IMG/VR virus record: IMGVR_UViG_3300025011_000027
Location: 1-64,000 of that record
DNA length: 64,000 nucleotides
Source: a virus
Direction: 5' to 3' (one strand)
Shown: positions 16,824 through 24,740 of the stretch, piece by piece
Layout: each line of letters opens with the position of its first letter
Position numbering within the stretch: the first letter of the stretch is position 1
Position numbers and translations under genes: made by a program
The notes under the pieces: generated by a model
The model's database searches: none
What the model was told of the DNA's origin: nothing
Seen by the model: only the letters and a program-made list of their open reading frames with translations

Positions 16824-17132
16824 TTACAGGCTTAGATCAAGACCACTAGTTTCTTTGATAGTTCTTTTTAGATCAGTCGCATAAACGTCCTCTTCTTTTT
16901 TGACCTCTTTGAAATTCACTCGCCCCAGTTTGTAATAGGTAATATCGTAAGTGTCTTTCCAGTTAAGCTCTATTTTTATGCAGTTAATTTTTGGGTTCAT
17001 CATAAATCTGAAAGTAATACTTGTCTCGGTCGCGGAAAAGTTTTTTGCTCCAATCATAGCGTGAAGCTTACCCATACCACCAAGTTGTTGAAGAATAGTT
17101 TCTGCCACTTGCGTATTACGTTGATCACTCAT
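16824..17132 (-). CDS. Conserved small phage protein, unknown
   Basis: The 102-residue product starts at MSDQRNTQVAETILQQLGG with AAAGGAGA 8-9 nt before the ATG; the longer frame upstream covers the promoter and is unlikely to be used. GKLHAMIGAKNF and KINCIKIELNWKDTYDI are phrases I associate with a widespread small phage protein of unknown role. It is the first gene behind a host-type promoter. Confidence 0.78.
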   Translation of the reverse strand: MSDQRNTQVAETILQQLGGMGKLHAMIGAKNFSATETSITFRFMMNPKINCIKIELNWKDTYDITYYKLGRVNFKEVKKEEDVYATDLKRTIKETSGLDLSL

Positions 17133-17185
17133 AGCTCTGTCTCCTTTAGTTTTCTCTAGTTTGTGAGACTCTTGCTCACAAGATA

Positions 17186-17214
17186 ATAATAACATATTAT
17201 CTGGTAATATGCAA
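17186..17214 (-). promoter_or_regulatory. Host-type promoter with strong operator
   Basis: TTGCAT (17214-17209) and TATTAT (17191-17186) are 17 nt apart. A perfect 7-5-7 repeat CATATTA-TCTGG-TAATATG occupies 17193-17211, filling the spacer. Confidence 0.72.
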
Positions 17215-17231
17215 TGTTTTACCTCCTAAAA

Positions 17232-17696
17232 TCATAACTGAAGGATAGCTTCGTAAATGGCTTGAGTTGCCAATTCATCGACTCGCTCATTCAGAGGATG
17301 ACCTCTGTGACCTCTAACATGAGTAAACTTTATGTGATTAAACATACGAACCTCAATAAGCAGCTCTTTCCAAATTGGGATATTTTTAACAGGATCGCCA
17401 GAATAAGCTCTCCACCCGTTACGTTCCCAATTTTCATACCACCGCTTATTAAAACAGTTTATCACGTAAGCGGAGTCCGATATTACTTCCACTGAAAGGT
17501 GTTTGCTTTCAATAGCTCTTAGCCCGTTTAAGAGAGCTTTCATCTCCATTTGTTGACTAGTGACCCCATGTTCAGAACCTCGTAGCTCTACTGATGCTCC
17601 TTTATATTGTATAAGTACTCCCCAACCACCAATACTATCAGTTTTTCCATTACGAGGGCATCCGCCATCACACGCTAATATGATATCTGCTTCCAT
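17232..17696 (-). CDS. rnhA: Ribonuclease HI
   Basis: This 154-residue protein has the four acidic active-site residues of RNase HI: ACDGG, QQMEMKAL, ISDSAYV and NERVDELA, plus the HVRGHRGHP loop. It removes RNA primers in RNA-DNA hybrids. It belongs to the replication block. Its ATG overlaps the stop codon of a possible 29-residue upstream peptide. Confidence 0.92.
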   Translation of the reverse strand: MEADIILACDGGCPRNGKTDSIGGWGVLIQYKGASVELRGSEHGVTSQQMEMKALLNGLRAIESKHLSVEVISDSAYVINCFNKRWYENWERNGWRAYSGDPVKNIPIWKELLIEVRMFNHIKFTHVRGHRGHPLNERVDELATQAIYEAILQL

Positions 17697-17785
17697 TATG
17701 TAGACCTCCTATAATTAAGTGATACAAGCTCTTTAAACTGTTGTAACGTATTTGTACGCACTTTAAGTTTAAAGCTGCTAGACAT
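17696..17785 (-). CDS. Possible 29-residue peptide coupled to RNase H
   Basis: The frame MSSSFKLKVRTNTLQQ ends in TAA overlapping the ATG of RNase H, which suggests coupling. No good ribosome site precedes its own ATG, so confidence is low. Confidence 0.38.
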   Translation of the reverse strand: MSSSFKLKVRTNTLQQFKELVSLNYRRST

Positions 17786-17798
17786 AAGAGTGCATGTC

Positions 17799-17981
17799 TT
17801 ACACTTGATTTTTTAAGTTAGTGACAGAGTGATAATGAACTATACTAGCTTCAAGTGCTTTTGCTCTGTCAGAATCACGTATAGGTACACCTGATAACCA
17901 GAAATATTTACATATCACATCACGAGGAAGAGTCTTACCATATGAGCATTGATCTCGGTTAAGGCAATCTCTTATTACCAT
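17799..17981 (-). CDS. Small unknown protein with cysteines
   Basis: This 60-residue product starts at ATG 17981 (MVIRDCLNRDQC), 8 nt after GGGAGG. It has three cysteines and ends VTNLKNQV. It follows the second replication-initiator gene by 15 nt. No domain recognised. Confidence 0.6.
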   Translation of the reverse strand: MVIRDCLNRDQCSYGKTLPRDVICKYFWLSGVPIRDSDRAKALEASIVHYHSVTNLKNQV

Positions 17982-17996
17982 TAACAATTCCTCCCT

Positions 17997-18743
17997 TTAA
18001 AATTTCTCATCCTTGTAAAGTTCGTTGAGTCTAGTTTGCTCAGCTATTTCAGCATCGGTTAAAACCTTTTTATCTGCCGCATAAGAAAACTTAAGCTCTA
18101 TGTTCTTCATGATCTCTTGAACTACTTTATAATTTTGGCCAAGCATTGGAAAGGTCAAACTTTCTTTCTTCCGGTTAGGGTAGTCTGAATAGCGAGAAAG
18201 TAGCTCGTCTATATAACTACATATCATTTCAGGAGGTATTTGGTAATTTTCAATAAACGCTTTCATGTTTGGAACCTGAGAAGACTTTAACTCAACAACT
18301 ATCTTTTCAGGCATTAACTCATTATGTTTGGTAATATAGTAATAGGTGAAGTCGCGCGGCTTTATACTATCCCAACTTAACTTTCCATCCTTAGCATCTG
18401 AAATATCTTGCAAGGCTCTCTTAATCGTATTTGGTTTAGCTTTAGCAACTGAAGGAGCGGGCAACTTAAAAAGAGTAGACTGAGATTTTTTAGTTGTACT
18501 TTTAAGGAGCGTTGACTCGTCAGAGTCTAACTTTACGTTAGTAAAGTTCTCGTTTTCTTTTTGTTTATTAGTGTTAGTATTACTTGGTTGGCAATTTCCG
18601 AAGTCTTGAGTTTGCAAATTGCAATGTCTGTCCGTGACATTTTCACGATCAGAGCACGAATTTTCAGTGCTATTTTTGCCGGAATTGCTCTGATCGTGAC
18701 AATTGCATTGACTGAATGCGGAATTTCCAATGTCTGCTTTCAC
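17997..18743 (-). CDS. Replication initiator C-terminal partner
   Basis: This 248-residue protein has a low-complexity N-terminus rich in Asn, Ser, Cys and Gln (residues 1-60) and a folded, helical C-terminal part from about residue 85 (IKRALQDISDAK, FPMLGQNYKVVQEIM). It overlaps the RepA_N-type gene by 4 nt. In single-gene RepA_N initiators the origin lies inside the rep gene between the two domains. Here the repeat-rich DNA at 18592-18736 occupies the same place, which explains the odd N-terminal composition. The C-terminal family was not recognised. Confidence 0.7.
   Translation of the reverse strand: MKADIGNSAFSQCNCHDQSNSGKNSTENSCSDRENVTDRHCNLQTQDFGNCQPSNTNTNKQKENENFTNVKLDSDESTLLKSTTKKSQSTLFKLPAPSVAKAKPNTIKRALQDISDAKDGKLSWDSIKPRDFTYYYITKHNELMPEKIVVELKSSQVPNMKAFIENYQIPPEMICSYIDELLSRYSDYPNRKKESLTFPMLGQNYKVVQEIMKNIELKFSYAADKKVLTDAEIAEQTRLNELYKDEKF
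18592..18736 (+). repeat. Iteron-like repeats and 14 bp inverted repeat: candidate plasmid-type origin
   Basis: Four related motifs lie at 18593, 18617, 18701 and 18722 (AATTTCCAATGTCTG, AATTGCAATGTCTG and variants). A perfect 14 bp inverted repeat, TCACGATCAGAGCA at 18643-18656 and its complement at 18686-18699, stands in the middle, with a small CGTGA/TCACG hairpin beside it. The array is inside the gene just after the RepA_N domain, the known origin position of RepA_N plasmids. Origin function is inferred. Confidence 0.65.
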
Positions 18744-19183
18744 GACTTTTTTCCCCCTCCGTCTAAATCCTCAGTTTCTACAGTCTCATGATTGAAATTA
18801 TCTAGTTCATCGGACCAGTTAGACGCATCGACACTCCCAAAATAAATCTTATTTGCTTTACCTAAACCTCGTCTAACTTCATTTACAAGTCCGTATTGGG
18901 TCAATTCTTTGAAATATTTAACGACTGAAGATACATTAACATTCATCAGTTTGGATAATTGGTCTCTCGTAAAGATAACAAATATGCCATCACTATCCCT
19001 GTACCTGTATTTGTTATTCTTAGATAAGTTTCGTTTATTTCTAAGAATAGCGTAAAGTACAATAGCTGAGTGGGATATTTTGTACTTAGGATTCATGATC
19101 AACACTTGTGGAAAAGAAAAGTATAATTCTTTTTTATCTTCCTCATCAGTCATTGGTTTGTATGGTATTACGACCTCTTCCAC
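18740..19183 (-). CDS. RepA_N-family replication initiator domain
   Basis: This 147-residue protein carries the complete RepA_N winged-helix domain: YFSFPQVLIMNPKYKIS, LYAILRNKRNLSKNN, FVIFTRDQLSKLMN and a GLGKANKIYFG end. RepA_N proteins initiate theta replication of low-copy plasmids in Bacillota. Its downstream partner overlaps by 4 nt, so the usual two-domain protein appears split. Together with ParA this suggests plasmid-like maintenance. Confidence 0.83.
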   Translation of the reverse strand: MEEVVIPYKPMTDEEDKKELYFSFPQVLIMNPKYKISHSAIVLYAILRNKRNLSKNNKYRYRDSDGIFVIFTRDQLSKLMNVNVSSVVKYFKELTQYGLVNEVRRGLGKANKIYFGSVDASNWSDELDNFNHETVETEDLDGGGKKS

Positions 19184-19210
19184 TATACCACTCCTTAAAA
19201 ATTAGGCTTA

Positions 19211-19233
19211 GAAAAGGGAGCATGTTGCTCCCT
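19211..19233 (-). terminator. Intrinsic terminator
   Basis: AGGGAGC (19233-19227) pairs with GCTCCCT (19221-19215), followed by TTTTC. It overlaps the stop codon of the upstream small gene and precedes the RepA_N gene. Confidence 0.75.
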
Positions 19234-19429
19234 AATTTACGTCTCGTGTAATTTCGTCAATCATGTTTTCCACTTCAAGAATGCAGGTGTTTTTGGCAGT
19301 TATGTTTGCCTTCTTAAAATCGTCGGTAGGATCAAGTTCGACAACAACTCTAAAATCTGTCCTGTGCCAAACTTTCTTTCGGTCCTCGAAGCTCACTCCG
19401 TAACTCCGTGAGAACTCCTTTATCCTCAT
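19232..19429 (-). CDS. Small unknown protein
   Basis: This 65-residue protein (MRIKEFSRSYG) overlaps the preceding gene by 80 nt in another frame. GGGGAT lies about 9 nt before its ATG. It ends at the terminator. No domain recognised; the long overlap makes it less certain than its neighbours. Confidence 0.6.
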   Translation of the reverse strand: MRIKEFSRSYGVSFEDRKKVWHRTDFRVVVELDPTDDFKKANITAKNTCILEVENMIDEITRDVN

Positions 19430-19832
19430 TACTTTTATCCCCCTTTGGTTTCTTAACTGCTTTAACTGTCAATTTGATAGTATATTTCTTTTCGTTACAA
19501 GGCTCAATATCAAAGGGGTTTAACACTCCATCATAGATAAGCTGCTCAACAACATCTGAGTCAACGACCTCAATAGTCTTGATAGCTTGAGACAGGTTGT
19601 TTTTCTTGAGGATTTCCATTAACATCGTCTGGTTAATAGATACCCCTTCGATGCTCTGATAAATGGCTTGAACGTCTCCCGCATTGACGGTAATACTATC
19701 CCCGTCAGCCACCGCATACACTTCTTTGATTTGAGTTTTAATGCTGTCGTTGATAGGATCTTTCAGTTTCTTCAGACGGTTGCTTTCAGTGTTAAGGGCA
19801 TAGAATTCTTGGATGTCTTTGATTAAATTCAC
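19350..19832 (-). CDS. Unknown phage protein, promoter element 6
   Basis: This 160-residue protein has a helical N-terminus (MNLIKDIQEFYALNTESNRLKK), a middle part with DGDSITVNAGDVQAIYQ, and a lysine-rich tail. It is the first gene after promoter element 6. The composition resembles small phage DNA-metabolism proteins, but no family was recognised. Confidence 0.75.
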   Translation of the reverse strand: MNLIKDIQEFYALNTESNRLKKLKDPINDSIKTQIKEVYAVADGDSITVNAGDVQAIYQSIEGVSINQTMLMEILKKNNLSQAIKTIEVVDSDVVEQLIYDGVLNPFDIEPCNEKKYTIKLTVKAVKKPKGDKSNEDKGVLTELRSELRGPKESLAQDRF

Positions 19833-19867
19833 TTAGTTACCTCCTAGTATTTTAATTCGTAATACTA

Positions 19868-19898
19868 GATATATAATAAAAAGAGTACGCTTTTTAAG
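19868..19898 (-). promoter_or_regulatory. Phage-type promoter element 6
   Basis: CTTAAAAAG lies at 19898-19890 and TATATATC at 19875-19868, 14 nt apart. Confidence 0.78.
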
Positions 19899-19906
19899 CG
19901 TACTCT
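19877..19906 (-). terminator. Terminator hairpin nested in promoter element 6
   Basis: A perfect 9 bp stem (19906-19898 with 19890-19882) is followed by TTTTTAT on the minus strand. It ends the zinc-ribbon gene transcript. Confidence 0.78.
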
Positions 19907-19926
19907 AGTTCCATTCAATATTTATT

Positions 19927-20337
19927 TTAGCAATCGTCAAAACTACTAGGAAGTTCTTTTACATATCCAGTGTGTTCTTCGCTCTCTCCGCACCTCTCAC
20001 AACAGAGCATAAAAGTAACCTCAGCACCATAATACTTCGTTTGATGCTTCAGCTTCTTACCTGTCTTAGGACTGAAAGCATCTTCATAAATCTCTTGACC
20101 TGTTGCATTAGCGTCTTCAATAGATAACTCATCCAAATGATCTTGACCGCAAGTTGGACATTCAACAGTCTCCTCGTATACTAAGGTAGTTTCTTTAATC
20201 TCTGTGCTGCATTCAGCACATGGTAATACAACTCTTACATCTATGCATACTTCACCACTGATAATATCGTCAGATTCTACCTCCGCCTGAGGTTCGTCAA
20301 AGGATACGAATTTATTACAATCTTCACACCTTGCCAT
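19927..20337 (-). CDS. Multi-zinc-ribbon protein, unknown
   Basis: This 136-residue acidic protein has four CxxC knuckles (CEDC, CAEC, CPTC, CERC), enough for two zinc ribbons. It follows the MerR-like gene by 7 nt and is probably in the same early transcript. The family was not recognised. A DNA- or protein-binding adaptor role is plausible. Confidence 0.75.
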   Translation of the reverse strand: MARCEDCNKFVSFDEPQAEVESDDIISGEVCIDVRVVLPCAECSTEIKETTLVYEETVECPTCGQDHLDELSIEDANATGQEIYEDAFSPKTGKKLKHQTKYYGAEVTFMLCCERCGESEEHTGYVKELPSSFDDC

Positions 20338-20344
20338 AGTTACA

Positions 20345-20626
20345 TCATCCTCTCTGTCCCCACTTAGTTCTGCTCACAGTTGCCATCTTACCGTACTTTC
20401 TCCCCTCTTTAAATACTTCGAATAACTTTACTTGATCTTCTCTGAAATATCTGGTACCTTTTGCATCAAGGTCATTGTGCATTTCTGGAAGCGGGGCTTT
20501 AGCTCTCTCCGCGCTGTCTTGCAATTCATACCATTCATACCAGTTCTTAATTGTACTTGGAGACCTCCTAATTATCTCAGAAACTTCACCTATAGTTAAA
20601 TAGTTAACACCATTTTCTAATCTCAT
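20345..20626 (-). CDS. MerR-like helix-turn-helix protein
   Basis: The N-terminus NYLTIGEVSEIIRRSPSTIKNWYEW is a winged helix of MerR/excisionase type, followed by a short helical tail, 93 residues in all. It lacks a ligand-binding domain. It is the first gene behind an operator-bearing promoter (20659-20690), so it could regulate that promoter, act as an excisionase, or serve as a ParB-like partner of ParA. None of these can be chosen from sequence. Confidence 0.75.
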   Translation of the reverse strand: MRLENGVNYLTIGEVSEIIRRSPSTIKNWYEWYELQDSAERAKAPLPEMHNDLDAKGTRYFREDQVKLFEVFKEGRKYGKMATVSRTKWGQRG

Positions 20627-20658
20627 TTTGATCTTCCTCCCTAAAATTTATAGTAGTC

Positions 20659-20690
20659 AATATTATACGCTAATATGCATAAGTTGTCTA
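20659..20690 (-). promoter_or_regulatory. Host-type promoter with operator
   Basis: TAGACA (20690-20685) and TATAAT (20667-20662) are 17 nt apart. The 7-5-7 repeat AATATTA-TACGC-TAATATG at 20659-20677 covers the -10. Confidence 0.75.
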
Positions 20691-20715
20691 GTTTTAACGA
20701 ACCAAGTAGAAAGAC

Positions 20716-22458
20716 TTATCTTAAAAGTCTTTCTACCAGGTCACGTTTATTGAGCTTCTTGAAGTTACCGTCCACGAGAGCTTCAGCTAGGTCACCTTTC
20801 TCGGTTATGATTTCTTCAATACGTTCGTCGATAGTGTCTCGGCAAACTAAGGTTACAACATTGACTGTACCAACTGTACCAATTCTATGTGCGCGGTCTT
20901 CTGCTTGCTCAGTGTTTGCAAGATTCCAAGGCTTATCGAGAAAAATAACGGTTGAAGCGGCAGTCAATGTAAATCCAGTTCCTAACTTACTTATCGTACC
21001 AATGATCAATTTACACTTAGGATCATTCTGGAATTTAACGACTTCAGCTTGACTATCCTTAGTTTCACCAGTTACGACAGCTGGATTATACTGCTTAAGC
21101 TCTTTAACTAAGATATCAGTCATGGAAGTCCAGTTACTGAAGATGATGGCTTTCTGCCCGTTTTCTGCAAGTTCTTCAATGATCTCTTTTAGTCGATCAA
21201 CCTTTGCTGACTCTTGGATTTTTTGACTAAGAATGGAAGTATGTCCCGTAACTTGTCTTAGTCTGATAAGTTCTGCAAGCGGGTTATCAGATAGCACTAT
21301 ATCATTGAGATTAGCTTGTATGGCGTTTTTAATTTCTCCGTAGAGCTGAGCTTGCTTGGCGGTCATTTCTACATATTCTATTGAACGAATCTTAGGAGGT
21401 AAGTTAAGGACTTCTGACTTCTTTCTGCGGAGCATATTCGCATCCACTACATTACGAAGCTGGTCTAAATTCTTGTATCCTACGATTTCGTAATTTTGGA
21501 ATCCACCCATAATGCAGAAATGTTTTTTAAATTGATAGAAGGAGTGTTTTTCTACTCCGATCCATTTTAGAACATTGTGTAAGTCAAGAGGGCTATTCAT
21601 AAGTGGTGTACCAGTCATTGGAAGTTTAAATTTTGAATCTAGATAGTGAATAGCTTTACCTTGCTGACTCTCAGAGTTTTTACATTTGTGGAATTCGTCA
21701 ATGATCACCATTCCAATTGTGCCGTCTTTGCACATGATCTCTAATTCTTCTAGGATGTCTAACTGGAGTTGTTCTTGCTTTGAGTAAGGTTTTTTGTCTC
21801 CTTTGGCTCTCTTAGGCTCTCTAAGGGATTCAATATTTAAGATTAGGAAGAATTCGCTAATGTTCAATCTTTGGAGGTCTTCGAGACGTTCTTTCATTGA
21901 CCCTTCTACGATATGACCTTTTGAATTACGCTTTGACCCGACTATTCGTGCTTTTTCGTTGCTGTGGGTATTAACTTCTCCCATCCAGTTATGCTTCAAA
22001 CTGTTTACTCCGCATACGATGAGGCAATGTTTGAAATGGTTTTGATTTTTACGAGCAATTGCAATGTCGATAGCTTGTTTTGTCTTACCTAGCCCTTGCT
22101 CGTCACCTAGTAGAAAGCTCTGGTGATCTACCGCATAAGACAGACCTTCGATTTGATGATCAAACGGTTTCGTCTTAAAGTTGAAATTATTCACTTCTAA
22201 AGAGATAACTAGCTTCTTCAGAGCTGAGACATTTTGGCTCATTTTGCCTGTCAGGGTTATTTCTTCATCACTGAATAATGCTAACACTTTGTCCAAGTCT
22301 ACTACAGGTACTTCCCAACTCTTGTTGTCAGGTTGATAGTGTCTGATTGGAAGACTCTTTATTTTAGCAACTTTAGCATAGTCATATTGAAAGCTAACGA
22401 ACAGGGACTCTGTGCAGTTTGTCAGCTTTTGTGGTTTACTTAATGCAATGTTCAGCAT
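20716..22458 (-). CDS. SNF2-family helicase with HARP-like N-terminus
   Basis: This 580-residue protein has an N-terminal segment like the HARP/SMARCAL1 module (FQYDYAKVAKIKSLPIRHY then WEVP). The SNF2 motor follows: motif I DEQGLGKTKQA, motif II IIDEFHK, motif III MTGTP, motif V GTISKLGTGFTL and motif VI QAEDRAHRIG. HARP proteins anneal or remodel forked DNA, so a role in replication-fork handling or recombination is likely. It has its own operator-bearing promoter. Confidence 0.88.
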   Translation of the reverse strand: MLNIALSKPQKLTNCTESLFVSFQYDYAKVAKIKSLPIRHYQPDNKSWEVPVVDLDKVLALFSDEEITLTGKMSQNVSALKKLVISLEVNNFNFKTKPFDHQIEGLSYAVDHQSFLLGDEQGLGKTKQAIDIAIARKNQNHFKHCLIVCGVNSLKHNWMGEVNTHSNEKARIVGSKRNSKGHIVEGSMKERLEDLQRLNISEFFLILNIESLREPKRAKGDKKPYSKQEQLQLDILEELEIMCKDGTIGMVIIDEFHKCKNSESQQGKAIHYLDSKFKLPMTGTPLMNSPLDLHNVLKWIGVEKHSFYQFKKHFCIMGGFQNYEIVGYKNLDQLRNVVDANMLRRKKSEVLNLPPKIRSIEYVEMTAKQAQLYGEIKNAIQANLNDIVLSDNPLAELIRLRQVTGHTSILSQKIQESAKVDRLKEIIEELAENGQKAIIFSNWTSMTDILVKELKQYNPAVVTGETKDSQAEVVKFQNDPKCKLIIGTISKLGTGFTLTAASTVIFLDKPWNLANTEQAEDRAHRIGTVGTVNVVTLVCRDTIDERIEEIITEKGDLAEALVDGNFKKLNKRDLVERLLR

Positions 22459-22494
22459 TTGTGTTGCCTCCTTTTTATTAATTGATCACATATA

Positions 22495-22524
22495 CATATT
22501 AACACGTAATATGTTATAAGTCAA
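22495..22524 (-). promoter_or_regulatory. Host-type promoter with perfect operator
   Basis: TTGACT (22524-22519) and TAATAT (22501-22496) are 17 nt apart. CATATTA-ACACG-TAATATG at 22495-22513 is a perfect 7-5-7 inverted repeat covering the -10. Confidence 0.78.
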
Positions 22525-22638
22525 CATAAAAAGGAGAAGATTGGAATAAGTTATCGTCTAACTAACAATGTCTATTTCATGATGCTCTCAAAATGTCTTA
22601 AGAGACAAGCAGAATGACGGTTGTGCGGAGTTTGAATG

Positions 22639-23520
22639 TCATTTGTGAGTATTCGTATACAGACGATTTTTGATCGTCTTAAACAAAGATTTTTTCTCTG
22701 AACGTTCGGCAGGTTCAGCGTGTGCAGTATTGACTTCCTCCGAACAAAAGAAGACTTCTTGTACTAATCTCTCATAATCTTGAACTATCAAGTTATTCGG
22801 AGCATAAGCCACGGTGGGTATTCCAGCTCTCTGAGACGCACTAAACCTTACTGAACGATTAATGACGGTATCAAACATCTTTATTTGGCGATCGGCACAA
22901 TACTTCCGCATTTCATGAAGAGCAATCGAACCATCGTTTGTTCTACAGTTTGACATAGTTCCGATAACACCAAGAATATCTAAATAAGGGTTATACTTTT
23001 CTCTAACCTTTGATATTGTGGACATAAGCTCTATCATAGCGTCAGTGGCGAAATATTCACATTGTACAGGGATAAGAACCTCGTCCGCGGCAGTTAGTCC
23101 ATTCCATGTATGATTGTTTAATGAAGGAGGAAGGTCTATAAGTATATAATCATAAACGCATTGTAAAGGCTCCAAAATATCTTTTAGAACCTCTTCACGC
23201 TGAGGAAATATGTGTTTAAAGTCCTCAAGCGTAGCGTCGAGATCAGCAAGTTCAATGTTGGAAGGAATAATGTCCACTCCATATTTAGTCTTAATAATAG
23301 TGTCTGAATAGTTAGTCTCTCCAACGATTAGTCCAAAAATAGTCTTACTACCTAAACTACGTTTGTCAATGTTAAAGCTTAAAGCTACGTTACCTTGTGG
23401 ATCAAAGTCAACAAGGACAACACTTTTAGATAGTCTGGCTAATACTGTCGCAATGTTACAAGCGGTGGTAGTCTTTCCAACTCCGCCCTTTTGCTGAGCT
23501 ATTGCTAGTACGTGACTCAT
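22639..23520 (-). CDS. parA: ParA/Soj-type partition ATPase
   Basis: This 293-residue protein has the deviant Walker A KGGVGKTTT at residues 11-19, the A' motif VLVDFDPQGN, and Walker B ILIDLPPS. It is of the Soj-like class without an N-terminal DNA-binding domain. ParA segregates low-copy plasmids, usually with ParB and parS. No ParB gene follows within the 180 nt downstream gap. It is preceded by AGGAGG and an extended -10 promoter with an operator. Confidence 0.92.
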   Translation of the reverse strand: MSHVLAIAQQKGGVGKTTTACNIATVLARLSKSVVLVDFDPQGNVALSFNIDKRSLGSKTIFGLIVGETNYSDTIIKTKYGVDIIPSNIELADLDATLEDFKHIFPQREEVLKDILEPLQCVYDYILIDLPPSLNNHTWNGLTAADEVLIPVQCEYFATDAMIELMSTISKVREKYNPYLDILGVIGTMSNCRTNDGSIALHEMRKYCADRQIKMFDTVINRSVRFSASQRAGIPTVAYAPNNLIVQDYERLVQEVFFCSEEVNTAHAEPAERSEKKSLFKTIKNRLYTNTHK

Positions 23521-23562
23521 TTTACCATCCTCCTAGTTTGTTTTTAGTTTTCAAATAGTTTT

Positions 23563-23610
23563 TTTATTACTCGTTAATATTATAACATAGTAACTTTAGT
23601 TAGTATACAA
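23563..23610 (-). promoter_or_regulatory. Extended -10 promoter with operator, for parA
   Basis: TGTTATAAT is an extended -10 (TATAAT at 23584-23579). The -35 is weak (TTGTAT at 23610-23605, 20 nt away). The repeat TTTATTA-CTCGT-TAATATT at 23563-23581 lies just downstream of and overlapping the -10. Confidence 0.6.
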
Positions 23611-23661
23611 ATTTTTACATTCATATATCGACAAAAAAGAATATCCTCCATTGACGTAATT

Positions 23662-23693
23662 AAGGCTCCTAGCTATAAAAAGCTAAGAGCCTT
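23662..23693 (-). terminator. Strong hairpin between holin and parA promoter
   Basis: A 13 bp stem with one wobble (23662-23674 with 23681-23693) separates the end of the lysis genes from the parA promoter. It lacks a canonical T-run on the minus strand, so terminator function is likely but not certain. Confidence 0.5.
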
Positions 23694-23707
23694 GCACTTT
23701 AAAAAAA

Positions 23708-23887
23708 CTATTTAATAGTATCATGAGATACTGCAACGCCTGCTACAGTAATCAATGCAGCTATACCATCCGCAATGATATTGACTTGTTCATTCGTAAT
23801 AAAAGTGTAACCTAAAGAATCACTAAAGAGCTTTGCAGCTCCAAGAATAGAAGCCCAAAATAAAGGTTTTTTCATTTTCTCTTTCAC
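23708..23887 (-). CDS. Small holin, LC3/Phage_holin_1-like
   Basis: This 59-residue protein starts at GTG 23887, 9 nt after AGGAG. After a basic N-terminus (MKKPLFWASILGAAKLF) it has two hydrophobic stretches and ends VAVSHDTIK, the pattern of LC3-type holins. It follows the amidase by 1 nt. Holins open the membrane so that the endolysin reaches the wall. The assignment is from size, topology and context. Confidence 0.75.
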   Translation of the reverse strand: MKEKMKKPLFWASILGAAKLFSDSLGYTFITNEQVNIIADGIAALITVAGVAVSHDTIK

Positions 23888-23888
23888 T

Positions 23889-24728
23889 TTAATACACTCC
23901 TTTCAATCCAGTTAGTACCGCTTGAGCAGTATCCTCAGCATGGTCTCCTGACCAATAAACTTCATTAGGATGACCAGTTTTAGGCCCGCCAATAACAATA
24001 GGTTTCTTTGCCGCCATTGCATCTGGATGAACTGCTGCACTTCTATTACGATTAAATATAGCACATCCGCCATTTTGATCGGCAGCAATTTTCCCAACCG
24101 AGTAATCATCAGAACTAAAAATAACAACTACAATATTCACTGCTTTATTCTCCTTTTCTGATTTCAACCCTTTGTATGTTATTCCATAAAACCTACAATG
24201 AGCTTTAGCTATAGCCTCTCCTTCGGCGTACTGTTCTGAATACTCATCTATTGCCGTATAGTCAGAAGAATCAATGAAGGCGAATTCCGAAATAATGGCC
24301 GAGGGGTCTGTGCTGCGAATAAATCCATGATAATCATGGATTCCGTCACTACTACGCTTGGTAACAAAGCCGTTCCCGTGTCGATTCTGTCCTAACTTAT
24401 CAAACTCTTCCTCAAGTATTTTTGCGAACTCTGTAGCCTTTCCGTAGAAAACCGAGTGAATGGTTTCTGAGCCGTCCCCGCCGCCAGCGTTATGATGAAT
24501 GGAATGAGCGATATCTACCGGAGTTTGTTTGTGGATTTCATTGACTTTGCGAATTACTTCATTAAGATTAGACCCGCTAATAATAGGAGGAACAATAATT
24601 CCATTATACTCCATTAACCTCTTAGCAATAACAGCCACGCTCATATTTATGTCACGTTCGATCAAACCATTGGCTACTGCTCCAGTATCAATATCTCCAT
24701 GTCCCGCATTCAATACGCTAATTGGCAT
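23889..24728 (-). CDS. N-acetylmuramoyl-L-alanine amidase (endolysin, Amidase_3)
   Basis: This 279-residue endolysin has a zinc amidase domain with ligands in NAGHGD, LIERD and HSIHHN, and the catalytic glutamate in ISEFAF. It cuts the bond between muramic acid and L-Ala in peptidoglycan. The C-terminal 80 residues (from NIVVVIFSSDDY) resemble a CW_binding_2-like cell-wall domain. It lies between two membrane lysis proteins. Confidence 0.9.
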   Translation of the reverse strand: MPISVLNAGHGDIDTGAVANGLIERDINMSVAVIAKRLMEYNGIIVPPIISGSNLNEVIRKVNEIHKQTPVDIAHSIHHNAGGGDGSETIHSVFYGKATEFAKILEEEFDKLGQNRHGNGFVTKRSSDGIHDYHGFIRSTDPSAIISEFAFIDSSDYTAIDEYSEQYAEGEAIAKAHCRFYGITYKGLKSEKENKAVNIVVVIFSSDDYSVGKIAADQNGGCAIFNRNRSAAVHPDAMAAKKPIVIGGPKTGHPNEVYWSGDHAEDTAQAVLTGLKGVY

Positions 24729-24740
24729 AACTATACCTCC

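Noticed and set aside
17756-17830. A tenth CTTAAAAAA promoter element near 17815
   Set aside because: CTTAAAAAA is present, but the TTATGTC box lies about 21 nt away instead of 14, so it does not fit the invariant spacing.
22530-22638. parS site or ParB gene after parA
   Set aside because: Only a weak TGTCT-TAAG-AGACA repeat and a 14-codon frame are present; nothing resembles a canonical parS or a ParB.
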